Part shown: in pieces, positions 55,436 through 64,000 of the stretch | Layout: every line of letters starts with the position of its first letter | How positions within the stretch are numbered: position 1 is the stretch's first letter | Origin: Paraphysomonas bandaiensis | Lineage: Eukaryota > Chrysophyceae | Direction: 5' to 3' | Assembly: GCA_965644295.1 (NCBI GenBank) | Contig: CBFFRP010000271.1 | Coordinates: 1-64,000 of the forward strand | Length of the DNA: 64,000 nt | Notes under the pieces: model-generated | What the model was told of the DNA's origin: nothing | The model's database searches: none | The model's input: only the letters and a program-made list of their open reading frames with translations | Program-made: the position numbers and the translations under genes

Positions 55436-58400
55436 ATGGCTATTAGCATAATCCTGCCATTAATCTGCTTTTTGAATATACACGGGTCAGATATTAGTCT
55501 GGTGAAACCCATATCTAGCATAAAATTTGTACAGCACTTATACCAGTTAAGACCTGCTTGCTTTAGACCATAGATGCTTTTCATCAGTTTGAGGACTTTT
55601 CCGTCAGGGACGTCCATGCCAGGAGGGGGATGCATGTATATGTCCTCTTCGAGGTCAGCATTGATGTACGCAGTTGTGAAATCGATTTGGTGCAATTTGA
55701 GTTTCATAATAGTCGAAAGGGCAATAATTGTACGTAGTGATGTAGCCTTCGCGACGGGGCTGTATGTATCATTGTAATCGATGCCTTGGATTTGAGTAAA
55801 ACCCTGTGCGACTAGTCGAGCCTTGAATTTGATATCATTCTGTTTTCTTTTTATTTTGAATATGAGTTTCCCCTTTATGGCTCTTGCTCCAGGTGGTAAC
55901 GCAGTGTATCTCCAGCACCCTTTCCTCTGAAGAGTGGATATTTCTCTGTTGATAGCATCGATCCACTGCTGTTTATATTTACCTGAAATAGCATCTTGAA
56001 CACTCTTTGGTGTATCAGTTAGCTCGTCAATGTCATCGCAATTACTGATAGCATGCATAACAATATCAATATTGTTAGTATGTAATTTTGATATACATTG
56101 TGTGTCATGTGCCATATGATTTACTACATGTTTAGCATTTACATCACATGTATATACACCATCACCAAGTTTATGTATATTTACGATTACCCGTTTCCTG
56201 GCCATTCTCCTGCTTCGGAGAACACTCTTTCTACCAGCTAAAAATTGTTGTTTTGCTGTAGCACGGACCTTACTTGGCCCTTCAGGTGTACCCTGATTTT
56301 CCCAATCTCCCGATGAATCAGCAGGCTTGTTGCAGCGTTTGGCCACACGCTGACGCACACGATCCACTTGACCGTGTGGTGCCGGATTCGGCACTAGATT
56401 CCCATTGAATTGTTTCGAAGGGCGAGTCTTCGCTATCTTTGCATCGGAGTGGGTAGGTTCACACCGATGGCTGCTGATTCTCTCCTGCGCGGCATCATGA
56501 TGTCTTCGATTCACGCCACTCCCCCTGGAAGTAGCGGCTGGCGCTGGAGATCCATTAACTGTATCGGGGTCTCGATCTGATTTGCTGGATTTATGTATTG
56601 GGGTTTTCGATCGAGAAGTATTACATTTGAGACCAACTGCTTTGAGTTCTATGTATTCTTCAGTGTACTTTTCGACGTCTGCAGCATGAATGGGGTCGTC
56701 GAGCTGGATGAGTCGTGTCTTGTCACCGCTGTCGTCCACTAGACCACGATACGCTGCGATTAATCCTTTTCTGAGCTTTATTTGAGTTGTTACATATGTT
56801 AATCCATCGTCTGGATCTACATGAGCTAGACCTATGAGATATTTGAAACTTTCTACTGTCCTGGAGGTCTCATTCTCTCTGAAGATCTCATTTATCTCTT
56901 TAAAATATCTCTTATCCGCTGGTGGAACACATTCGTTGAAAAATACATGTCCTGATATAACAAAATCTCTTAATGCGGGAACAAAGACTATATATCCAGG
57001 ACCATCCTCTCGATAGCCCATAAAATACCCAGGCCAGCTATGTCTGTCCCAATTGTTCTTTCGGAGACTGGAATCGATATTCACAAAGCATTTACATCCC
57101 CATATTCTGGCATAACTCAAGTCTGGTATTTCGTTTTCGATAAACTGAAGTGGAGACATAAATCCTTTAGCTGTTTGACACGGTAACCTGTTCTTGATGT
57201 GTATTGTCGCCTTTGAGGCTTGTTCCCAGAAATTCGGTGGGAGTCCAGAGTCGATAAGGCTGCTGAGTGCTCGTTCTTTAGTTGTCCGCCATGATCGCTC
57301 TTGGAATGGGTTATCCTCGGGGGTATACGGGGAGTTGAAAGTCCATGTAGCCCCTATTGATTGAAGATACTCTAGAACTTTTCTTGATACCAGCTCCTTC
57401 CCCCCATCCGCATGATAATGTTGTAGTCGTTTGCCTTTACTATGTAGATACATGACAACTTTCTGGATGGATTGGATGACGAAATCTTCATCTCTCGTTG
57501 GTCCGTAGGAGTCCCATTGGTGTCTGGAAGCTACATCTGTCATCCCGAGTATGTAACGGTTGCCAGTAATGATTGCCTCTGGTGCATGGGGTCCAGAAAA
57601 ATCGGCTACTACTAGCTCCCCCAGCTCATTTGCTCTTCTTACACGCTTGAGCAGCATTTGTCTGATAGCGTGTCTATGTTTTCGGCGATGAGATTTACCA
57701 CTAGCACAACCATCACATAGGCCACCCGGTAAAGAAGTAGCATTCATCTCCGACTTCGTTAACTTAATACCCGTTACTAATTTTGACTGTACAGCTTTCT
57801 GTATGAGTCCAATTGAAGAATGTGCCAATCTCTTATGTGCTAGAGTTGCGAGTGGGCCTGAAGCAGTTGAAGCAAGGTGGGATACGTCAATAGGAGTACC
57901 GAGGTCTGTTAACGGAATTTCATATAGGCCTCCAACTCTCTTACCCTTTGATAGCAGTATTTCATCTTTATATATCTCAACTGATTGGTTTCCGAACAAG
58001 ATTTTATACCCTAGGTCATCTAATTGGCTGATGGACACGAGTGTCCTTGAAGCATGGTCCACGTGCTTGCACTTGGGGATAATACCAAGTCTTCCATGTC
58101 CTGAAGAGGTCATAGTCGATCCTGACTTAGCTGTTTGAATGTCGGTGAGGCATTCCTCATAATTGGTGATGTATCCGGCTTCAGGTGTAATGGAGACTGT
58201 GCAGCCAGAATCAAGGGTTCCCATTCCGGCTTCTTGATCAAAAACGAAGTTTGTTTCGTCGTTTGTTGGATATCCGACTCCTCCGAAGTCTCGTCCTTTC
58301 TGTTGTAGTGGACCACTGTCTTCATAATCTGCAAACTGGTCGGATTCGTCGTTTTCAGTGCTCTGGTGGGTCTGGAATCTAACTTTTTTGAATTTCCTAC

Positions 58401-59361
58401 TGGTTGATTTGTTTCCAGAGGAACTCTTCATTTGTTGGATCCTTTCCCATGAGTGTTTGCATTCTGAAGCGATGTGTCCTTTTCCATCGCATCGGAAACA
58501 CTTAATGTCCTTGTCAGCTCTCTTGTCATGTTTCGGTTTATTGGAACGGTTTCTGAAAGATGTCCCCTTTTTGCGTTTAGAATTCACTTTATTTCGGGAA
58601 AATGGGGGTTTTGAGGCTGCAAGCTGAATACTGTCGGTTTTTGATTCTTCGTTGCTTGACAAGAGCATTCCAACAGAGGAGCTTCCTAATCCGCGTAGTC
58701 TGCGTATGAGTGTTTTGTAGTCATCGATAGGGTGCATCTGCAGGTTGATCGCCAGTTCACGATACGTCATATTTTCTTTGGATACCAGGCCTTGTCGAAT
58801 GCGTGAGATGAGATCTTGGTCACTTATCCGATGACCATAATTAATCAGCTTGTTTCGGAGCTTTTCGACAGCGTCAAGAAAGTTGATTATCGACTGACCT
58901 TTTTTGATTTTTATGCTCTGAAACTGGCCAATCAGATCGGTGATTACATCGTTAGTCGTTTTTTCTTTGAAGTGGTTGAGCAAGTCCGTCCAGGCGGTTT
59001 TACCGTCTCCATCGGGGACGTTCTCCAAAATCCCTTCAGCCTCTTCATTCTGACCAATGATAGAGCTTGCAATGACTGACCATAGGTAGTTATTACCTTC
59101 ATCATAATATCGTTTCGCATCCTGATACTGTTCGAGTCGATACTGGTAGTCCTCGTCATCTGAGTTTTCTCCTGCTTCAGGCTCAATTGGGTGATCGTTC
59201 TGTAGAGTATAAACGATCTTAGGCTTGCGATAGAACCATGCACGGCACTTCTTCTGCCACCTGGAGAAGTTCTTCGCATCGAATTTTGGCATTGAGTCCT
59301 TTCGCTTGTCGGTTGTCGAATCCGAGTCGGTTGAGTCGTAACTTGTAACTTGAACTGACAT
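55411..59361 (-). CDS. Copia gag-protease-integrase-RT (5' part of polyprotein)
   Basis: 1,316 codons from the ATG at 59361, which lies only 10 nt past the LTR. Gag occupies about residues 1-305 and ends in a CCHC knuckle, CFRCDGKGHIASEC (288-301). Protease has TLDSGCTVS near 382-390. Integrase shows the HKRLAHSS...CDGCASGK zinc segment, then VVADFSG, YHADGGKE and DNPFQERSWRT. RT starts with WIDAINREIS and continues through KARLVAQGFTQ, YSPVAKATSLRTI and IYGLKQAGLNWY. The frame then ends in ICMWTILL just after leaving the proper frame at the catalytic site. Gag and pol are one frame here, with no separate stop. Confidence 0.92.
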   Translation of the reverse strand: MSVQVTSYDSTDSDSTTDKRKDSMPKFDAKNFSRWQKKCRAWFYRKPKIVYTLQNDHPIEPEAGENSDDEDYQYRLEQYQDAKRYYDEGNNYLWSVIASSIIGQNEEAEGILENVPDGDGKTAWTDLLNHFKEKTTNDVITDLIGQFQSIKIKKGQSIINFLDAVEKLRNKLINYGHRISDQDLISRIRQGLVSKENMTYRELAINLQMHPIDDYKTLIRRLRGLGSSSVGMLLSSNEESKTDSIQLAASKPPFSRNKVNSKRKKGTSFRNRSNKPKHDKRADKDIKCFRCDGKGHIASECKHSWERIQQMKSSSGNKSTSRKFKKVRFQTHQSTENDESDQFADYEDSGPLQQKGRDFGGVGYPTNDETNFVFDQEAGMGTLDSGCTVSITPEAGYITNYEECLTDIQTAKSGSTMTSSGHGRLGIIPKCKHVDHASRTLVSISQLDDLGYKILFGNQSVEIYKDEILLSKGKRVGGLYEIPLTDLGTPIDVSHLASTASGPLATLAHKRLAHSSIGLIQKAVQSKLVTGIKLTKSEMNATSLPGGLCDGCASGKSHRRKHRHAIRQMLLKRVRRANELGELVVADFSGPHAPEAIITGNRYILGMTDVASRHQWDSYGPTRDEDFVIQSIQKVVMYLHSKGKRLQHYHADGGKELVSRKVLEYLQSIGATWTFNSPYTPEDNPFQERSWRTTKERALSSLIDSGLPPNFWEQASKATIHIKNRLPCQTAKGFMSPLQFIENEIPDLSYARIWGCKCFVNIDSSLRKNNWDRHSWPGYFMGYREDGPGYIVFVPALRDFVISGHVFFNECVPPADKRYFKEINEIFRENETSRTVESFKYLIGLAHVDPDDGLTYVTTQIKLRKGLIAAYRGLVDDSGDKTRLIQLDDPIHAADVEKYTEEYIELKAVGLKCNTSRSKTPIHKSSKSDRDPDTVNGSPAPAATSRGSGVNRRHHDAAQERISSHRCEPTHSDAKIAKTRPSKQFNGNLVPNPAPHGQVDRVRQRVAKRCNKPADSSGDWENQGTPEGPSKVRATAKQQFLAGRKSVLRSRRMARKRVIVNIHKLGDGVYTCDVNAKHVVNHMAHDTQCISKLHTNNIDIVMHAISNCDDIDELTDTPKSVQDAISGKYKQQWIDAINREISTLQRKGCWRYTALPPGARAIKGKLIFKIKRKQNDIKFKARLVAQGFTQIQGIDYNDTYSPVAKATSLRTIIALSTIMKLKLHQIDFTTAYINADLEEDIYMHPPPGMDVPDGKVLKLMKSIYGLKQAGLNWYKCCTNFMLDMGFTRLISDPCIFKKQINGRIMLIAICMWTILL

Positions 59362-59363
59362 CT

Positions 59364-59371
59364 CGCTACCA
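59364..59371 (-). other. Copia primer-binding site
   Basis: In element orientation the first bases after the 5' LTR are TGGTAGCG, directly adjacent to the LTR. This equals the start of the Ty1-type site complementary to the 3' end of initiator tRNA-Met. The gag-pol ATG follows 2 nt later. Confidence 0.8.
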
Positions 59372-59636
59372 AATAAAGAATTGATCTTTATAATAGTAAA
59401 ACAATGTTGTGATTATTAGAGTGTAAGTAATGAACACGATAGAGTGAAAATTATGAATAACAATATAGAACGTACTATCATGCACAACGGAATAGTTAGA
59501 AGTGTAACTGATAATGACGACGTTATGATGACGATCACGTATCTTCGACAGATACTCTCTCTAATTCAGTTCATGGTATATTTCATTGAATATTATAACT
59601 CACAGATACAATCATGTATTAAGCTGAATCCTAATA
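59372..59636 (-). repeat. Copia 5' LTR
   Basis: 265 bp, identical by eye to 53899-54163, flanked outside by CTCAG. Confidence 0.93.
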
Positions 59637-59641
59637 CTCAG

Positions 59642-60466
59642 CAAAACTGATTATAATATCACATTATAATTACAAGTATCAACTACGGATGTGTTTCCTT
59701 ACTGATTAGTCGTACTAATACTTTGTAACACTTACTTCTATTCACACTTACTTTTACTTATGAACATAAGTAACATTTACTTATGAACATAATTACGAGA
59801 AACCCATTCCACGGCAACAAAATATGGAAATATTTTGTACAATATAATATCACGGCCTGGTAACCATTAATGGTAATGGCATTAATGGCGGGAACCGGAC
59901 TACCATTAATGGTTATCAGGCCCTGCAATCTGCGATATATTATATATTGCAATAGTATTGTAGGGCCGGTTTAAAACTCCCATCAATACTATTGATGGAA
60001 CGCTATCTAACAATAGTATTGCAATATATTTTTCCCTATCCCTGATTGGTACAATGCAAAGTTTAAGGTTTACGTAGAACAAGCTTAACATAGGTGATTT
60101 TACTCTATTTACTTAATAATGTGCTGCAAGTCATGAGGTTTACCAGATGAGACTTGAAACATGCAATTCTAGATTTCGAAATGCATTGATAGAGCAGCTT
60201 TCTAAGGCATGGATTAGTTGTACCAATGTGACCGTGTTACCCTGTATTGCAACATTCTTAGTATTTGAAGTCGAACATATACAGAAAAAATGGTCCAAGA
60301 GTTATCACTGTCGATCAACACATGCCATTTATCACAAATTATTCATTAGATTTATTGGCTTCAGTACTTTCCCTTAAAATTTCAGCACAAAAAACAATCA
60401 GGCAACGTAATCTCAGAACCAAGTAACAATACCGACCGACAGCAGATAGTAACACAGCAGAGGGTA
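59642..60466. other. No gene; two strong hairpins at 59854-60028
   Basis: Hairpin 1 has arms 59854-59873 and 59903-59922 (19 of 20 bases pair). Hairpin 2 has arms 59943-59961 and 60010-60028 (one mismatch) and encloses the perfect palindrome CCATCAATACTATTGATGG at 59980-59998. The rest has no recognised gene and forms the 3' flank of the minus-strand gene. Confidence 0.75.
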
Positions 60467-63392
60467 TTATAGATTAAAGTGGTCGCTGCGCATTGTCCTC
60501 GAGAGATTCTCATCCTCCTGAATATACAAATACAATATCAATACAATTAAGAGTGTAGAAATACGAACTACTCACATCCTTCGCCATCTTTACAAGATCC
60601 GCCATCATGAGCCTGTTCATAGCAATAGATTTCTTCGTGGAGTCCACTGCATCTCGCTTGATTTGCTTCGGTCTAGATGCCGTGGAAATAGGGGATTGAG
60701 ATTCAACCTCCACTTTGTCATCAGTAGAAAGCAAATGTGGTGTACTAGAAGAGAATGCGGATTTCGCAGCCCCAGATATGGCAACAAAGGCCATAGCCAA
60801 AACAGCTATTCCAGCTACAATATAACCAGCCATACCCAGATAGTCCACAAAACCTTGGGATCCGCCTGTAGGAACATCACTGCCCTTCTGAGAGGCGGTG
60901 CTCGTCACCATGTCATTGACCTCCACAGGAATATGGTTTACCACCTTGGACAATACAACCTCACCGACGTGAGCACCAGTAAGCTGATTAAAGAAAGTGG
61001 AGCCCTCCACACTGGCACTGGAAATAACGTTTCTAAGGTTTCCTGAGCTGGAATGGCTAGAAAGAGTGTTCATCACATACTCTCTGACCTTATCAAAGCT
61101 GGAAAACTGATGAGCATCTAGACTGAAGTCATCGATGTCAACAGTCACACGGGTATCGAAAACAGCATGCCCACCAGACTCGTAGATACGTGATACCTCG
61201 ACACCCTCGGAAGATACACCCTTCAAAATGCTAGAAATGCCCTCAGCGAAGGTCTGAAGGTCGGCCTTTGAGAGAGAGGAAAGAGGTGTAGTCTCGGGAA
61301 TGCCCAACATCACAATCTGTACATTGTTCACAACTTGCGCGCCAAGCTCGTCTGCGCAATACTCGGCTGTGGTGTATGACGTGATTGCAACACACTCACC
61401 ATCACGAACAACAAAGTCCAACTGCTCACCACCAGACCCAGTTCGTCCACAGAAAGCCCATACATGGTCACCGGCATAGGCATTAAGGGCACCAGAAACA
61501 CGAAGGATATATTCGCCATCCGGAAGGTCTGTCCAACATGTATTTACATCCGTGCCGCACCCGGTTCCAGTCGTGATAAGCTTCCGACCAGAAGAGTCGG
61601 TGACGTAGTAGTTGGTTCCTCTATGCTGCTCCTCGAACCAAGGCTCAGAATCTGTAGAAAGTACTACATAATTCCACTCCTCCACATCAGACTGGGCAAG
61701 TGTGGGTGCGGGGGAAATTGTGGGAGAGGCAGTTGTGTCTTTACCCTTGAGCTCACGACGGGGTGAAGATTTGGGCTTAACCTTTGGCTTTTGGGGACAC
61801 GTGTGACAAGTGATGTTAGTAGGCAAATCATGAACAATGGCACGACGGGAAAACCCGAGATCCCTGGACGACCAGTGGAAGTCCATGTTTGTGTCATGTT
61901 TACCTTGGTACCACGTGCCAGTGCCTTCTTCATACACACGATATTGAATCTCCCAAAAAAATGCTGCCTTGGGAGCATCGATAACACGAAGCTTGTAGAG
62001 ACCATCGTCTGACGAGTACCTGGGGCACCAACGGAAAGTGTAAGGGTTAGCAAAGTGACAAAAAGGAGCGAATGTCTCGGTATAACCATCAGGAGAAGTA
62101 ATTTGCAGACGCGCTACATCCCACCCATCACCAAACTGGTCCTCAACAGCAATAACAAGACAATCCCATTCCGTACTCTCCGAGTAGATATCAGTGAGAG
62201 GAGAACCTCCCGCACCTTCTTCCTTACCAATGGTGATAATAGTGTGACCTGAGATTGTATTCTCTGTGTAGTATTCTGTTGAAAATGAAGGCTCGATGAA
62301 TTGCTGAAGAGACCACATGCCGCCCAAGGTCTCACGCTCATAAATATAAATCTTATTGGCATTGGTGGCCCCGACCACAGCAGTGTTACCTTGAAGGCTT
62401 ATCTCTGTGCCGAAAAGGTCGTTCGCAGCAGCTTCTGGAGGATATAGTATCTGATGGAGTGACCACTGGGTAGGCCCGGCCTTTGGCTTGGGCTTAACAC
62501 CATATTCAGGAGTGTTAGGGTACTGCACGTACACTGCACCCACAGCACTAAGACCATTATATTCAGCATTCTCAGCAGATAGAAAAATAGTATCTTCTTG
62601 CACCTCCATCTCGAAAATGGTGAGGGTGGAATCCCAGAAAGTCTGTGCCTGAGACCAAGTCTTGCCCTCTTTACGAAAGAGGACGGCACCACCCACCCCA
62701 CAATTGCTGTAATCAGCTGATGCAATGAGACTGTCTCCGCTAATGCGAACTTTGTTTCCCAGATTATATGTAAAGTCCACTGCACCGTCAGCACAGTCCG
62801 ATATTTCCCCACCCTGGTAAGCAGTCAGGACCTGAGTCTGCGTCCACGATTTGGCTGAAGGTGAAGTTGCCTCATATACATACGCCTGACCACTGGGAAG
62901 AATCGCAACAGTACAATTCGAGCAGTAGTGACAATTCGGGCATCCCAACACTCCCTGATGGAAGTTTGTACGATCAACATCCACGCTATAACCAAATCTA
63001 TCCGCTTCGTCATCCCATTCACTTGGGGCAGTTAGAGTTTGTTGAACACTCCACTTATTCCATTCTCCCGTATAAATGAAAGCATTGCTCTCAGAAGATA
63101 CCCAGAGCATTTGTCCCGTGACATCGTCTCCAGCCAAGTCGATTACGCGACCAAATCCAGAAGGCTCATTCGTAAGAACCTGTAGTTCTATATGACTATG
63201 GGTACTATCTTCGTATGACGGAGCCAAAAGAGTAACAGTCTCGGAAGCTGTGTCAGAGACAGCCAAGTACTTGGACCATCCTCTATTAAATGTCGAATAA
63301 TCAGTTGGATAGCTATCATCAATATGTTCAATATGAACAAATTCACATGTCGCGGCTGAAACAGCGGCACTGAATACCGCGGCTTTAAGCAT
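60467..63392 (-). CDS. Secreted/type I membrane FG-GAP-like repeat protein
   Basis: Two exons, 60576-63392 and 60467-60517. A 58-nt intron (GTGAGT...TTCAG) removes an otherwise 21-codon unspliced tail. The protein has 955 residues. Residues 1-16 form a signal peptide. Residues about 20-390 contain FG-GAP/beta-propeller-like repeats, with FGYSVDVD, LGNKVRISGDSLIASA and LFGTEISLQGNTAVVGA. A FGDGWDVARLQITSPDG segment follows, then a Cys-rich part and a Ser/Pro/Thr linker (SPTISPAPT). A second domain has LPDGEYILRVSGA. A membrane helix lies at about 851-872, and a basic and acidic cytoplasmic tail ends NLSRTMRSDHFNL. It is probably a cell-surface adhesion or matrix protein. The ligand is unknown. 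Confidence 0.85.
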
Positions 63393-63646
63393 TGGCTATA
63401 ATTTGTACTTTACTCAATGCTAATAATAATGTGCCACGCAATAAGTATCATATATGAATGTAGTCATCGAGGGCAGCGAGGAGTAGGTTTGGAAGGGGTA
63501 CCCATCACAATATATAAAATTTTTGTTAGGTCCGGGGTGCATAGTGGGTAAAGTTCAATACCATCCATTCAAGATACAAATTTCATGAAATAATTAAAAT
63601 AAATCAGTTATATATATACTATATTATTCGAAGGTATTGTACATAT

Positions 63647-63719
63647 GGTCTGCTGGCGTAATGGATAGCGCGCCACACTTCGGATGTGGAGGTTCTCGGT
63701 TCGAGTCCGAGGTAGATCG
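63647..63719 (+). tRNA. tRNA-Arg (anticodon TCG)
   Basis: 73 nt without an intron. The acceptor stem GGTCTGC/GTAGATC has 7 pairs including two G-U. The D arm is GCGT/GCGC. The anticodon stem CCACA/TGTGG encloses the loop CTTCGGA, so the anticodon is TCG and it reads CGA. The T arm is CTCGG TTCGAGT CCGAG. The discriminator base is G. Confidence 0.96.
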
Positions 63720-63725
63720 AACTCG

Positions 63726-63730
63726 TTTTT
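63726..63730 (+). terminator. Pol III T-run terminator
   Basis: TTTTT begins 7 nt after the tRNA, and a second 7-T run follows at 63735. Both are typical RNA polymerase III stop signals. Confidence 0.8.
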
Positions 63731-63829
63731 GTGCTTTTTTTACTGGATGATGTATGTGGTATACAGCAGCTATACGTACGCTTTGTGTTCATACGATCAT
63801 ACTTGTACTCCTCTGCCTCCTTTTTTTAG

Positions 63830-63993
63830 GTTATCTCACACATCCCAAACCACAGCAAACCTACATCTGGTGTGCAACAGTTACAATTGCACAGATAACA
63901 TTTACCTTCATTGTTGGAGGACCCTGCAAGCTGAAGGAAGTCTGTGAAACTTATCTGATAACTAAGTTATACTCCGATAATGTCTGGTTGTAA
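63830..63993 (+). CDS. Possible terminal exon of an unknown gene
   Basis: After a pyrimidine-rich TTTTTTTAG acceptor a frame stays open for about 54 codons to a TAA at 63991. It reads YLTHPKPQQTYIWCATVTIA, then GGPCKLKEVCETYL. The residue mix looks more coding-like than nearby frames. However, no upstream exon was found between it and the tRNA, so this is weak. Confidence 0.2.
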
Positions 63994-64000
63994 TTCGAAT

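Larger units (their letters stand above)
53894..59641 (-). mobile_element. Full-length young Ty1/Copia LTR retrotransposon
   Basis: The element occupies 53899-59636 (5,738 bp) between direct repeats CTCAG (53894-53898 and 59637-59641). The two 265-bp LTRs appear identical over their whole length, so insertion is very recent. Domain order gag, protease, integrase, RT, RNase H defines Copia type. The LTR ends are TATTAGG...TTTATT in element orientation and lack the usual TG...CA. Confidence 0.95.

Overview
The window is nuclear DNA from a eukaryote. It has spliceosomal introns of 45-94 nt with GT..AG ends and TACTAAC/TACTAAT branch sites, cytosolic translation genes (eS10, eIF3h), a BBSome gene (BBS4), a Pol III tRNA-Arg gene and LTR, LINE and DNA transposons. 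BBS4 implies a ciliated or flagellated life stage. An ectoine-hydroxylase homologue and a secreted FG-GAP-like protein with Pro/Thr/Ser-rich linkers suggest a marine or salt-exposed protist, perhaps a stramenopile. The lineage cannot be fixed from sequence reading alone. Intergenic DNA is AT-rich and crowded with repeats.

Layout. 1-4.6 kb: relics of Copia elements and a dispersed repeat family. 4.6-7.8 kb: an UNC93-like membrane protein (minus) divergent from an EctD-like dioxygenase (plus). 9-13.4 kb: AT-rich DNA with no recognised gene. 13.4-15.4 kb: a decayed DNA transposon with terminal inverted repeats. 15.6-16.2 kb: RPS10 (4 exons). 17.5-31.4 kb: a nested repeat complex, in which a 1,330-bp segment is present twice. 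The left copy is split by a full-length young Gypsy element (1,346-bp LTRs), and a 5'-truncated LINE lies between the copies. 33.8-34.9 kb: eIF3h (2 exons). 37.5-38.9 kb: BBS4 (4 exons, minus). 39.4-50.6 kb: a candidate gene with 42 tandem copies of one phase-0 exon and its intron. 53.9-59.6 kb: a very young Copia element with identical LTRs. 59.8-60.0 kb: two strong hairpins. 60.5-63.4 kb: a secreted or membrane-anchored FG-GAP-like protein (2 exons, minus). 63.65 kb: tRNA-Arg(TCG).

The most striking feature is the array at 40.77-50.5 kb. Each 225-237 bp unit holds a candidate 141-nt exon, a GTATGT donor, a TACTAAC branch site and a TAG or AG acceptor. The third-frame reading is open across each exon, length differences in the exon are nearly all multiples of three, and the last copy runs on into unique coding sequence. 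If spliced it would make a protein of up to about 40 nearly identical 47-residue repeats. A second in-phase donor (GTAAGT) inside every copy would allow 34- or 47-residue versions. The host genes show no operon-like link. BBS4 and the array gene are head to head and may share a promoter region.
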